Assembly (NCBI GenBank): GCA_035624785.1
Contig: DASPQV010000003.1
Location: forward strand, 1 to 25,430
From: JAJZNI01 sp035624785
GTDB taxonomy: Bacteria; Chloroflexota; Dormibacteria; Aeolococcales; Aeolococcaceae
Direction of reading: 5' to 3'
Length of the DNA stretch: 25,430 nucleotides
A model generated the notes under the pieces. It was given only the letters and a program-made list of their open reading frames with translations, was not told the origin of the DNA and did no database searches. This document shows positions 1-7,817 of the stretch, piece by piece (position 1 is the first letter of the stretch; every line of letters starts with the position of its first letter). A program made the position numbers and the translations under genes.

Positions 1-57
1 GCTCTCGTCGCCGCAGCCCCCGCCGGCCCCCGGGTGACCGGTGCCCGGACCGGCCGA

Positions 58-1569
58 TCAGGTCGGCAGAGGACGCTGCGGGTGAGGCTCTCCGACCGGC
101 CGGACGGACGCCACTGAGACCGCCGCGAGCGGGAGCCAGACCGTGACCGTGGTGCCCGCGCCCTCGGTGCTGGCGATGGCCACCTCCCCGCCCTGGGCCC
201 GCACCAGGCCCTGCACGATGGCGAGCCCCAGGCCGCTGCCTCCCTCCTCGCGGGTCCTGGTCTTCTCCCCGCGGAAGAAACGCTCGAAGACCTGGGGGAG
301 GTCCGACGCCGGGATTCCCGGCCCCTGGTCGTGGGCGTCGACGCGGCCGCGCCCGCCGTCCATCCGAACCGACCACACCTGCGGGGCCCCCGGCGCGTAC
401 TTGCAGGCGTTGACCAGAAGGTTGCGGAGCACGGTGGTGAGCGCGGAACGGTCGGAGCGGACGACCACCGGGGTCGCGGGAAGGTCGCGCACCAGCTGAG
501 CCGGCATGCCCGGCACTCCCTCGTCCAGCAAGCGGGCCACCGCCTGCCCCAGGTCGACGTCCTCGGGGCGCTGCTGCGCGTGGGCATCCAGCCTGGCCAG
601 GGTGAGCAGGTCGAGCACCAGCACGCGCAGCCGGTCCGCCTCGCGCGCCATGGCGCCCAGGGCCGCGGAGAGCGCGCCCGGGTCCTGGGCCGCGCCGCGC
701 CGGAGCACGTCGATGTACCCGGAGAGGGCGGTCACCGGGGTCCGCAGCTCGTGCGAAGCATCCGCGATGAACCGCCGCACCCTCCCTTCCGACTCCACCT
801 GGGCGGCGAAGGCGGCCTCGATGCGGTCGGCCATGTGATCGAAGGCGCCGGCCAGCTGGCCCACCTCGTCGCCGCGGGGCAGAAGCCGGCTCCGGGCGCG
901 GAGGTCTCCGCCGGCAAGCTCGCCCGCGGTCACGGTCAGGCGGCGGAGAGGCCGAAGCGCCCGGCTGGTCAGGAAGAGCCCGATGATCAGCACCAGCAGG
1001 AGCACGGCGCCTCCTCCGATGGCCAGCTTCTGGAGGTCCGATGAGAGGACGTCGTCGACCGGCGTGGTCGGCTCGGATATCTCGATGACCGCCGCCGCCC
1101 GTCGCAGGGCGAGGTCGGAGCTGGCCAGGGGGAACCCGGCAACGAGGTCGGTCCCCACCGGCGTGTCCACTATCTGGTGCTGCTGGGTGGCGCTGTCGAG
1201 CACCCGGTTGAAGGTCGCGTCATCGAGCTGGGGCGGGTCCGCTCCAAAGGGCCGGACGAGCAGCCGGGCGCCGGCCGGCCCGTAGACCGCCACGGTGGTC
1301 GAGGCGCCCGACGTCTGGCTGACCAGCAGGGCCAGCAGGGCTACCTTCTGGCCGGGGGTGAGGACCTTGGCCGGCGAGTAGAGCCTCTCCGCCGTGCTCA
1401 GGTCGAACTTCAGCTCGCTGACCCGGTTCGAGATGAGGCTTCCCCGCAGGGTCAGGTACTGGAAGGCGCCCAGCCCGGCGAGGAGGACCGCGATCAGGAC
1501 CAGGTAGGTCAGGGTGAGGCGCCAGCGCAGGCTCCGCAGCGCCGCGCCGAGGCGCTGCAGCACGGTCAA
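58..1569 (-). CDS. Sensor histidine kinase of an OmpR-type two-component system
   Basis: Membrane kinase that senses a signal and phosphorylates the response regulator encoded just upstream. Counting from a TTG start at 1569 (503 aa), a membrane segment lies at about 18-40, an extracytoplasmic sensor region at about 42-182, a second membrane segment at about 184-203, then a HAMP linker. The HisKA box reads FIADASHELRTP with phospho-acceptor H273. The ATPase domain shows the N box (NLLVNACKYA), G1 (DQGPGI), F box (FERFFRG) and G2 (GSGLGLAI), so it should be active. The start is chosen because TTG overlaps the regulator stop (TTGA) and an AAGGAGG Shine-Dalgarno sits 10 nt upstream at 1580-1586. 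A GTG at 1650 would give a longer form with a low-complexity N-terminus. GTG at 1563 is another option. The sensor domain has no recognisable fold, so the signal is unknown. Confidence 0.93.
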   Translation of the reverse strand: MTVLQRLGAALRSLRWRLTLTYLVLIAVLLAGLGAFQYLTLRGSLISNRVSELKFDLSTAERLYSPAKVLTPGQKVALLALLVSQTSGASTTVAVYGPAGARLLVRPFGADPPQLDDATFNRVLDSATQQHQIVDTPVGTDLVAGFPLASSDLALRRAAAVIEISEPTTPVDDVLSSDLQKLAIGGGAVLLLVLIIGLFLTSRALRPLRRLTVTAGELAGGDLRARSRLLPRGDEVGQLAGAFDHMADRIEAAFAAQVESEGRVRRFIADASHELRTPVTALSGYIDVLRRGAAQDPGALSAALGAMAREADRLRVLVLDLLTLARLDAHAQQRPEDVDLGQAVARLLDEGVPGMPAQLVRDLPATPVVVRSDRSALTTVLRNLLVNACKYAPGAPQVWSVRMDGGRGRVDAHDQGPGIPASDLPQVFERFFRGEKTRTREEGGSGLGLAIVQGLVRAQGGEVAIASTEGAGTTVTVWLPLAAVSVASVRPVGEPHPQRPLPT

Positions 1570-2339
1570 CCCCCGCCCGCCTCCTTCGAGGGCGGGCGGG
1601 AAGGATCGGTGAGAGGCCCGTCCGCGGACCCGCTCGCCGGCGGCCTCCACGTCGACCCGGTGCTGACCGCGCGGAGCCGGTAGCCGACACCCCTCACCGT
1701 CTGGATCCGGCTGTGGTCCAGGTCACCGAGCTTCTGGCGCAGATAGCGGATGTAGACCTCGACGTTGTTCTCATCGCCGAAGAAGTTGTATCCCCACACC
1801 TCGTCGAGGATGCGCTGGCGAGCCAGAACCTGCTCGGCATTGGAAGCCAGGAAGTGAAGCAGGTCGTACTCGCGGACGGACAACTCGATCGGCCGGTCAG
1901 CGACGGTCACCTCGCGAGTTCCCGTGTCGATGCGCAGGTCGCCGGCCTGCACCACGCGGTTCAGGTCGGGATGGCGCCGCCGCAGCACGGCCCGGACCCG
2001 GGCCAGCAGCTCCCCGAACTCGAAGGGCTTGACCAGGTAATCGTCGGCGCCCAGCTCGAGGCCGTGGATGCGATCGCCGGTCTCGTCCTTGGCGCTCAGG
2101 ATGATGATGCCGCGCTTGGCCTCGCCCGAGATCGCCCGGGTCATCTCGAAGCCGTCGAGCCTGGGCATCATCACGTCCACGATCACGAGGTCGGGCTTGA
2201 AGTCATCGACGGCGCGCAGACCCTGGCGACCATCGGCGGCGGTGGCCACCTGATATCCCTCGTGGCGCAGGCCGAGGGCGATGAAGTCCGTGATCGAGGG
2301 TTCGTCGTCGACGACCAGGATCCGGCCACGTTCGGACAT
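1566..2339 (-). CDS. OmpR/PhoB-family response regulator
   Basis: Cytoplasmic DNA-binding response regulator, 257 aa, partner of the kinase that follows. The receiver domain (about 6-118) has the acidic pair D11/D12, phospho-acceptor D55 (VIVDVMMP), S82 and K105 (YLVKPFEF). The C-terminal winged helix (about 130-225) ends in the typical TVRGVGYRLR. It then continues about 32 residues beyond the usual end, rich in Pro, Ser and Gly. That tail is encoded by the stretch carrying the hairpin and Shine-Dalgarno of the kinase gene, so it may exist mainly because the DNA has a second job. The start is ATG at 2339, with a TATACT -10-like box just upstream. Regulator and kinase overlap by 4 bp and form one transcript. 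The family and function are secure; the target genes are inferred only from the divergent neighbour. Confidence 0.95.
   Translation of the reverse strand: MSERGRILVVDDEPSITDFIALGLRHEGYQVATAADGRQGLRAVDDFKPDLVIVDVMMPRLDGFEMTRAISGEAKRGIIILSAKDETGDRIHGLELGADDYLVKPFEFGELLARVRAVLRRRHPDLNRVVQAGDLRIDTGTREVTVADRPIELSVREYDLLHFLASNAEQVLARQRILDEVWGYNFFGDENNVEVYIRYLRQKLGDLDHSRIQTVRGVGYRLRAVSTGSTWRPPASGSADGPLTDPSRPPSKEAGGG
1572..1600 (-). promoter_or_regulatory. Hairpin carrying the kinase Shine-Dalgarno in its loop
   Basis: A perfect 10-bp, almost all G:C inverted repeat (1572-1581 with 1591-1600) encloses a 9-nt loop. On the minus-strand mRNA the loop plus the first two stem bases spell AAGGAGG, and the stem ends 2 nt before the TTG start of the kinase. 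A ribosome finishing the regulator would have to melt this stem. The expected effect is coupling of kinase translation to regulator translation, which is inference. Confidence 0.6.
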
Positions 2340-2348
2340 GTCGTCCCG

Positions 2349-2354
2349 AGTATA
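2349..2354 (-). promoter_or_regulatory. Probable -10 box of the two-component operon
   Basis: TATACT on the minus strand, 9 nt before the regulator ATG at 2339. This implies a very short 5' leader. No convincing -35 hexamer is visible. Confidence 0.45.
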
Positions 2355-2542
2355 TGAGCCGATTGAGCCGAACAGCGACAGCGTAACCGCTTCTCATCGA
2401 GCTCTCAGCAAGGGGTGACCGTCGGCCGTCCCAAGCCGTTGGGGACGCCCGACCGCCGCGGCCCGAACCTCCTCGCCGTCCAGGGCGGCGGGGGACGTGG
2501 CTTCCAGGCGCCGGGCGCGACATAGGTCTCGTCCCGCCCGTC

Positions 2543-2564
2543 TTCATTCAATCAAATGAATGAA
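2543..2564. promoter_or_regulatory. AT-rich inverted repeat, candidate operator
   Basis: Arms TTCATTCA and TGAATGAA (8 bp, perfect) flank a 6-bp centre, ATCAAA. It stands out in about 70% GC DNA and resembles the size of TetR- or MarR-type operators. It lies 80-100 bp upstream of the plus-strand ORF at 2647. The regulator that would bind is unknown. Confidence 0.5.
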
Positions 2565-2602
2565 AGGCTGCCCAGCGGATACAACGGGCGCGCTGGACGG
2601 AA

Positions 2603-2620
2603 TGTCCGGTTCGTGTCCGG
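2603..2620 (+). promoter_or_regulatory. Direct repeat with 11-bp period, candidate OmpR-type box
   Basis: TGTCCGG occurs at 2603-2609 and again at 2614-2620, an exact 11-bp period (7 bp plus a 4-bp spacer). OmpR/PhoB-family regulators bind such repeats as head-to-tail dimers. It lies where the -35 element would be for a TAGCCT -10 box at 2631-2636, next to the OmpR-type regulator gene. Binding is inferred. Confidence 0.4.
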
Positions 2621-2646
2621 GCTGACCCCCTAGCCTCGGCGGCGCG

Positions 2647-2940
2647 ATGGGAGACGGCTCCGCGTTCTTCCTCACCAGGGCCGGGGATGTCCTGGGCGAC
2701 ATCGGCAACTGGTTCACCGGCCCAGCCGGCGACCCGAGCCGGATCCGCCAGATCGCCGGTCAGGTGGACGCCGTCAACGCCGAGTACCAGGGCAGCCGTT
2801 CGGCGCCTGGACGCACCCGGCAGATCCCTTCTATCGGCTTGTTTGACTTGATTACAGCGATCAGGCGAACCGACTTGCACGTCCCGGTGCTGCCCAGATA
2901 TCCTTCCGGCCGCTCCAACCCAGCCAAGGATCCAGCATGA
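2647..2940 (+). CDS. Small protein with type-VII-substrate-like N-terminus, possibly truncated
   Basis: 97 aa. Residues about 1-50 (GDVLGDIGNWFTGPAGDPSR and following) recall the N-terminal leader of WXG100-like or ESX/type VII secreted proteins, where a short amphipathic helix is followed by PAGDP and a helix of the type RIRQIAGQVDAVNAEY. From residue 55 the composition becomes arginine/proline-rich and unstructured, and the DNA drops in GC. The gene may therefore be truncated, with its 3' half replaced. Against that, its stop overlaps the next start by 4 bp (ATGA at 2937-2940), as in a real operon. No Shine-Dalgarno is seen, but a TAGCCT box 10 nt before the ATG fits a very short leader. 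Family assignment rests on resemblance only; no type VII secretion ATPase gene is in the window. Confidence 0.45.
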   Translation: MGDGSAFFLTRAGDVLGDIGNWFTGPAGDPSRIRQIAGQVDAVNAEYQGSRSAPGRTRQIPSIGLFDLITAIRRTDLHVPVLPRYPSGRSNPAKDPA

Positions 2941-3869
2941 CCAGCTCTGCCACGCCTAGCCTCCCCCAGACCGTCCCAGCTGGCTCCACGGCCAGGTCGC
3001 GCTGCTCGATTGTCCTGGCCTTGGCAGCGCTCCTCGCCGCGTGCGGTGGGACAGGCGCCAACACCGGACTGCCAACCGGCAGGCCGAGCAGCTCGCCCGC
3101 CGTCGCACCATCATTGAACTCGACTACCAGTCCTACCGCAATCGCAACTGCGACTGGGAGCGCCACCGTGCGCATCAACGGCAGTCTGGCGGTTGCTGCC
3201 GGCTACTGCGAGCCAGTGGACACACCAATCCCAGGAGCGGTGCCCGGAGGCAGCCTACCCCCCCATGACCTGACCGTGGTAGAGGAAGCATGGCTCCAGG
3301 TCCAGGCGACGCTCGTGCCGGCGTGTTCTGAGGTCACAAACCACCCACTGCCGGTCGAGATCAAGAACCTAACTAACGGGCTCATAACGGACGCTGAGCT
3401 GGCCGGTTGGGTAGACCTCGACATCAACAATCAAACCATCGAAGAGTGGGCGTCGCGCCATGCTCAGGGACCGTTCAGGCAATTCCTCTATCCGCCGGGT
3501 AATCAGGCGATCGCCTTCTTAGAAGACGGAGGAACGATAGCTAGCAGCAACTCCGCCTGCGAGTATCCCCGCAAGATCTACGCGGTGGCCGTAGATGCCG
3601 CAAACATGGCTCACATAACGGGGGGCCGAGTAACAACCGCCGGGGTGGGATACGCACAAGCCTGGGCTGGCCCGTGCACCTACCGCTGGAAGTCAGCCGA
3701 CGGCCAAGCGACCGACTACCCGATCGCCGCAGGGCAAGAACTCCTCGAACTCGACGTGACACAGACGGAGGACGCAACCGCGTTAGGGCCTTACCTCGGG
3801 TTCATCGCTTCGGTGGATCCACGCGCTGATCAGGTCACCGGCAACATCCTTCTGGCAAGCGGAATATGA
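2937..3869 (+). CDS. Putative lipoprotein of unknown function
   Basis: 310 aa. A basic N-terminus and a hydrophobic run lead to a lipobox, LAAC, with C36 as the lipidated cysteine, so export and membrane anchoring are likely. A Ser/Thr/Pro-rich linker follows (about 40-75), then a globular region of about 230 aa with cysteines near 93, 129, 207 and 247 that could form disulfides. No known domain is recognised. The start is well supported: AAGGA at 2926-2930 lies 6 nt before the ATG. Base and codon use differ from the neighbours, with GC clearly lower and rare codons such as TTA (Leu, near 3781) and ATA (near 3384 and 3537), which suggests acquisition from another source. It overlaps both neighbours by 4 bp. 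The function is unknown, and the gene itself is likely real. Confidence 0.75.
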   Translation: MTSSATPSLPQTVPAGSTARSRCSIVLALAALLAACGGTGANTGLPTGRPSSSPAVAPSLNSTTSPTAIATATGSATVRINGSLAVAAGYCEPVDTPIPGAVPGGSLPPHDLTVVEEAWLQVQATLVPACSEVTNHPLPVEIKNLTNGLITDAELAGWVDLDINNQTIEEWASRHAQGPFRQFLYPPGNQAIAFLEDGGTIASSNSACEYPRKIYAVAVDAANMAHITGGRVTTAGVGYAQAWAGPCTYRWKSADGQATDYPIAAGQELLELDVTQTEDATALGPYLGFIASVDPRADQVTGNILLASGI

Positions 3870-5218
3870 GAAACGGCTTTCTTATTGCTGCCGTTGGGGT
3901 CATCGCCAGTCTGCTAGGCCAGGCCACAACAGCCCTGGCCTCGTCTCAAGGCGACGGAGGCACGTCCCCGCCGCCTTGCCAGCAAGACGGCAGCTCGAGC
4001 ACGAGCGGGACGACCTGGGAGATCACCGCCTCGGGCCAGTGGGTTCTCGTGTGCGCCGGCGCCTCGGCTGGCGGGCTCTCGGGAACCTACTCCCAGGGGA
4101 CGAACGGGAGCGGCTACACCGCCGACAAGACCCCAGGCAAGCCCTGCAGCGTCGACATCAGCTGGGAGCCGGTGCAGGTCATGAACGCTCCCTCGACCGT
4201 CACCGGTGCGACGGAGATGACGGTGTACCCGGTCGCCTTCTGGACGGGGACCTCAGGAGCCACCTTCCCCCCGGTCGCGGAGAGCGACCTGGTGTGGGCC
4301 AGCGACACCCAATCGGTTCCCGGGGTCAACTGGAATGCCCCGTCCACAAGCCTCCCCCAGCCTCCCTCCGACAAGATCGGCGCGGGACTGGCCAACGGCG
4401 AGCTGGTGATCTCGTCGCTGGGCAGCGACACCCTCTGGGTGAGCCTCTCCTCCAGTGACACAACCCCCGGCAAGTGGGGAGCCGACGGCCTCTGCGACGA
4501 CCCCGGGGTGGTCTCGGTCGTCTTTCACCGCGTCCCCGACGACGCCCCGCCCAGCCGGACCCCGGGGACGCCAGGGGCGGCGGCCCCTCCCAACGAGCAG
4601 CAGGCAATCAGCCAGGTTCAGGCGGACGCAGGGCAGATCGTCAGCGAGGCGCCCGCCAACCTCGTGGTCTTCGCGCCCACCTGCTTCTGGATCAGCCCCG
4701 CTCCCGATGGCCCGACCACGATCCCCGCCACCGTCACCGAGCTCACCGGCCCCCCCGATGCCAACGGGGTCTCCATCCACTACCTCTACTACCTCCAGAT
4801 CGCACCATCAGCAACCCTTACCTGGTACTTCGGGGACGGCGCGTCCGCAACCTCCGACGCGGCGACGTCGGGGCCGGGCAACTGCGCGCCCAGCGGTGGT
4901 CACGTGTACAAGCAGGTGGATGGGACAGGGCCCGGCGTCGTCAACACCTGCCAGGCTCCGGACACCACGCCGGGCGTGCCCACGGGAGGCGCCACGGTCA
5001 TCGCCTGCCAGGACGTCGACGTCACCGCCTTCATGGGCTGGAGTGACACCGAGGGCGTCTCCCACTACCAGTGCGTCACCGCCGGAGGTGGGACGAGCGG
5101 GACCTACGCCACCTTCGACCAGGCCGTGGCTGGCTGCACCGTCGATTACCCCCGCGCCCTCCAGCACGGCCCGACGACCCTGCCCGTCTATCAGATCCGG
5201 CCCGTTCCGATCGCCTGA
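3866..5218 (+). CDS. Secreted protein of unknown function with PKD-like motif
   Basis: 450 aa. A classic signal peptide (residues 1 to about 25, ending TALAS) predicts Sec export. The mature protein is Gly/Ser/Thr/Pro-rich at first (26-50) and has many cysteines. A linker rich in Pro (about 225-245) separates two halves. Near residue 320 the sequence WYFGDG followed by HVY at 346-348 matches the core of PKD-type beta-sandwich domains, which often mediate cell-surface binding. The rest is unrecognised, and no catalytic motif is visible. Its ATG overlaps the lipoprotein stop (ATGA at 3866-3869), so the two are probably co-translated. The 5' end is lower in GC like the lipoprotein gene, while the rest matches the genome. 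The two products may work together at the cell surface; that is inference. Confidence 0.78.
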   Translation: MRNGFLIAAVGVIASLLGQATTALASSQGDGGTSPPPCQQDGSSSTSGTTWEITASGQWVLVCAGASAGGLSGTYSQGTNGSGYTADKTPGKPCSVDISWEPVQVMNAPSTVTGATEMTVYPVAFWTGTSGATFPPVAESDLVWASDTQSVPGVNWNAPSTSLPQPPSDKIGAGLANGELVISSLGSDTLWVSLSSSDTTPGKWGADGLCDDPGVVSVVFHRVPDDAPPSRTPGTPGAAAPPNEQQAISQVQADAGQIVSEAPANLVVFAPTCFWISPAPDGPTTIPATVTELTGPPDANGVSIHYLYYLQIAPSATLTWYFGDGASATSDAATSGPGNCAPSGGHVYKQVDGTGPGVVNTCQAPDTTPGVPTGGATVIACQDVDVTAFMGWSDTEGVSHYQCVTAGGGTSGTYATFDQAVAGCTVDYPRALQHGPTTLPVYQIRPVPIA

Positions 5219-5322
5219 ACAGCCACTCGGCGGGGTCGCGCCAGCGCGGGCAGCGTACCCCCGACAAGGAGGATGAGGGAGCGTTGGCGCATCACCTCCG
5301 GTGGCAGTCCGAGCGCGACTCC

Positions 5323-5357
5323 GGGCGCGCGTCCCGCCGGCAGGCGGGGCGCGCGTC
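5323..5357. terminator. GC-rich hairpin between convergent genes, flanked by direct repeats
   Basis: CCCGCC (5333-5338) and GGCGGG (5343-5348) form a 6-bp stem with a GGCA loop. The 11-mer GGGCGCGCGTC occurs on both sides (5323-5333 and 5347-5357). It lies just past the ends of the converging secreted-protein and GT39 genes, so a bidirectional termination role is plausible. There is no T-tract. Confidence 0.35.
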
Positions 5358-7085
5358 TCACCGAGATCGCGACAGCACCTCCACGCGCTCCCCGAAGTCG
5401 ATCGGGAAGGACCGCTCCGGACCGTTGAAGATGCTGAAGTCCGCGGACGTCATGTGGGTCTGCGCGAAGCCGGCATTGAGGATGTGCGGCCGCCGTCCCT
5501 CGCCGCGGTCTGGAGCGAAGGGAGAGATGTACAGGGCAAGGTCGCAGCCCAGCAGATCGGCATGCATCCGGCCGACATTGCCGTTGTAACGCACCTCGCG
5601 AAACACGTAGCTCGCAGCGCGCTCGTCACCGAGGTAGGTGAGGGTATTGAGGTTGATGTCGGGGTCCGTCTCCAGCACGCAGACGACGGCCGGCGCGCCG
5701 GTCGCGACCTCCGACGCCGCATCGAGGTACTGCATGACCGGCCGCATGTAGTCCGTGACCTGGGGGACGCGCTCGTACCCGAGCGCGGCCGGGGGTGAGA
5801 TCGGGTAGTAGACCCGCCCGATGCCGGTGTCGACGGCAATCCGCGACGGCAGCACCGGCACCGTAAACGGCCAGGTCATCCCCACGGTGAGCACCGTCCC
5901 GGCCACGCAGAGGATCGCGGAGAACAGCCAGCGCGCCTGCCAAAGCGGAACGGCGACCACCAGCGCCGCCACGATCAGCGCGACGGCGGGGAGGGATGCG
6001 GCGAGGAGCCGGCTGTCCTGGTTGTGAGCGGTGGCGACGATCAGGTACGGGATGACCGCCCAGGTGACGAGCAGCGTGGCGACCGCCCAGCCGCACCGGC
6101 CGCGACGGGTGGGGCGCCGGCGCAGACGGGAGAGCAGCCGAGCCGCGGCGACCCATGCCAGGGCCAGCAGGCCCACGCAGGCGACCACCAGCGAGACCGC
6201 GGAGACGATCACTCCGAGGGTGAAGGCGCTGAGGTTGTGGATGGTCAGGGGGTTCGACGGCCCGGTTCCCACGGCCAGTGGTCCGCTGCTCGCCGACTGG
6301 ATATAGACGACCGTGGCCGCTAGATGGGGGATGTACCAGCCGAGGGCGAAGAGGAGAGTGATCGCAAGGGCGCCGGCCGCATTCGCGGCCCGGCGCCGCG
6401 CCTTTGGCCGGGTTGCCGGGTGACCGAGCTCATCTCGCACGGCGAGCGCCGTCTCTGCGCACACGACCAGAACCGGACCCAGGACGAAGATGGGGTACGT
6501 CGACTTGCTCAACCAGCCCAGCCCAGCCACGACGCCGAGTGCCAGGGAGGCACGCCATGAGGAGAAGCGGTCGGTCCGCAGCAGGATGGCGACGGTCAGC
6601 GCGACCACCGCCGTGGTCTCGAAGTCCTCCAGGACCTCGTGCGACAGGCCGACCATGAGTGGCATGGTCGCGGTGAGGACCATGGCCAGCAGCCCCGCGC
6701 GCCGGCCCAAGAGGCGGGCGGCAATGTCGCCCACGCTGAGCAGCAGGACCACCCAAACAAGCAGGCTGAGCAGGAGGGCGCTGGTGGGGGTGTCTCCGAA
6801 CACCAGGAAGAAGGGGAGCGTGGAGAGCTGGAAGAGTGGCGGATGCGAGGGATCCCCGGTCCACACCTGCTGAATGAGGGCGCCGAAACCCCCGGCGTGG
6901 AGAGCGGTCAGGTAGTGGAGCGTGTTGTCCAGGTAGTAGGCCTGGTCCCACTCCGGGGTCCGGTGATCAGTGGCTATCCACGCGCCGCTGACGACGAGGA
7001 CACCGAGCAGCACGCTGGCGCGGCCCAGGACCCATCCCACGGGCTTGGAGCGGAGCCGGACCAGTTGGGATCTCGCCGAGCCCAC
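5358..7085 (-). CDS. GT39/ArnT-like polytopic membrane glycosyltransferase
   Basis: Multi-membrane-span glycosyltransferase of the dolichyl-phosphate-mannose mannosyltransferase / ArnT superfamily, which uses a polyprenyl-phosphate sugar donor outside the membrane. Near the N-terminus PEWDQAYYLD carries the conserved acidic pair expected in the first external loop, and DPSHPPLFQL follows. About ten hydrophobic segments come next, then a soluble C-terminal region of about 130 aa. The start is uncertain. The reading frame is open up to 7262, but its first roughly 27 codons there match the end of a GT4 glycosyltransferase (see the pseudogene at 7182-7640), so they are unlikely to belong to this protein. 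GTG at 7085 is proposed (575 aa) without a visible Shine-Dalgarno; ATG at 7211 is the alternative. Acceptor and donor are unknown; the polysaccharide genes elsewhere in the window suggest surface glycan or lipid decoration. Confidence 0.85.
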   Translation of the reverse strand: MGSARSQLVRLRSKPVGWVLGRASVLLGVLVVSGAWIATDHRTPEWDQAYYLDNTLHYLTALHAGGFGALIQQVWTGDPSHPPLFQLSTLPFFLVFGDTPTSALLLSLLVWVVLLLSVGDIAARLLGRRAGLLAMVLTATMPLMVGLSHEVLEDFETTAVVALTVAILLRTDRFSSWRASLALGVVAGLGWLSKSTYPIFVLGPVLVVCAETALAVRDELGHPATRPKARRRAANAAGALAITLLFALGWYIPHLAATVVYIQSASSGPLAVGTGPSNPLTIHNLSAFTLGVIVSAVSLVVACVGLLALAWVAAARLLSRLRRRPTRRGRCGWAVATLLVTWAVIPYLIVATAHNQDSRLLAASLPAVALIVAALVVAVPLWQARWLFSAILCVAGTVLTVGMTWPFTVPVLPSRIAVDTGIGRVYYPISPPAALGYERVPQVTDYMRPVMQYLDAASEVATGAPAVVCVLETDPDINLNTLTYLGDERAASYVFREVRYNGNVGRMHADLLGCDLALYISPFAPDRGEGRRPHILNAGFAQTHMTSADFSIFNGPERSFPIDFGERVEVLSRSR

Positions 7086-7181
7086 AAACCGCGGCAGCGC
7101 CTGCGCGACTGCGAAGGCCCGCGCCGCGGCGCCGGTATCAGTTCGAACCGGTCGGGCCGTCGCACCACCCCCTCCAACGCG

Positions 7182-7640
7182 GGAGCGGCCGGCGCTCAGC
7201 GCGTCGATCATCTCCCCGTATGCATGCCCGTACCCCTCCGACCGGTGGTTCCGCGCCACCACCTCGCGGCCGCGCAGACCCCTGTCGGCACACTTCGAGA
7301 GCGAGCCCGCGGACCCGGCGCAGGCCGACGAGATCCCCGCTGCGGTCCCGCGCTGGGAACAGCCACCCGGGGTGCCGTCCTCGACCAGCTCTGGCCCTCC
7401 GAAGGCGTCAAGCGGAGAGCACCGGGACCCCCAGCGCGATCGCCTCCAGCATGGAGCGCGTCAGCGACTTGATGGCGGAAGCGGAAACGAGAACGTCGCT
7501 CAGCGCGTGAGCCCGTCAGCAACAGCACCCGCATGCCCTGGTCGGGCATCCGCGATCCGATTGCGAAGCCCGGAAACCGCCAGCTCGCCACCAGGGTCGG
7601 GTGCAGTCGGACGGGTGCGCTCACACTGGTCTCCGGTGAC
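7182..7640 (-). pseudogene. Degraded C-terminal half of a GT4 glycosyltransferase
   Basis: Read on the minus strand in shifting frames, this stretch retains the signature end of a GT4 enzyme: SDVLVSASAIKSLTRSMLEA and IALGVPVLSA (7411-7500), DAFGGPELVEDGT (about 7371-7409), GWLFPARD (about 7345-7368) and GREVVARNHRSEGYGHAYGE (about 7212-7271). The intact GT4 at 18899-20875 has the same elements in the same order. Joining them needs frame changes near 7410, 7369 and 7296, and the first frame runs into a TGA. Upstream pieces at about 7500-7640 fit the region between the donor-binding strand and this motif. It is therefore a dead relative of the intact gene. Its last codons run in frame into the GT39 reading frame. 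Confidence 0.75.
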
Positions 7641-7817
7641 CTACGTTGGCTGTCAGCGGAAGTATGAGGGGATCCAGATCCTGCCTCCCCTGCCTATCGC
7701 GACGGGCCAGCTGCTCGTGCACCCTCCGGGTGATCCCGGAGAAGGCGGGCGTCAGCAGGTTGGAGCCGGCCCTGGCGGCTGTGACCCAGGCGACAGAGGC
7801 TGCCCAGACCGTCTCGC

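Larger units (their letters stand above)
2340..2646. other. Divergent intergenic control region
   Basis: About 307 bp between the regulator start (minus) and the small secretion-linked ORF (plus). No convincing gene was found in it. It holds a TATACT box for the minus side at 2349-2354, an AT-rich dyad at 2543-2564, a TGTCCGG direct repeat at 2603-2620 and a possible TAGCCT -10 box at 2631-2636 for the plus side. Confidence 0.55.

Noticed and set aside
1..57. Possible terminator after the kinase gene.
   Set aside because: GC-rich with short complementary runs, but no clear stem-loop followed by T residues.
2203..2547. Minus-strand open frame starting beside the AT-rich dyad, as a possible small regulator.
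   Set aside because: No helix-turn-helix pattern, Arg/Pro/Gly-rich, and it overlaps the response regulator gene.
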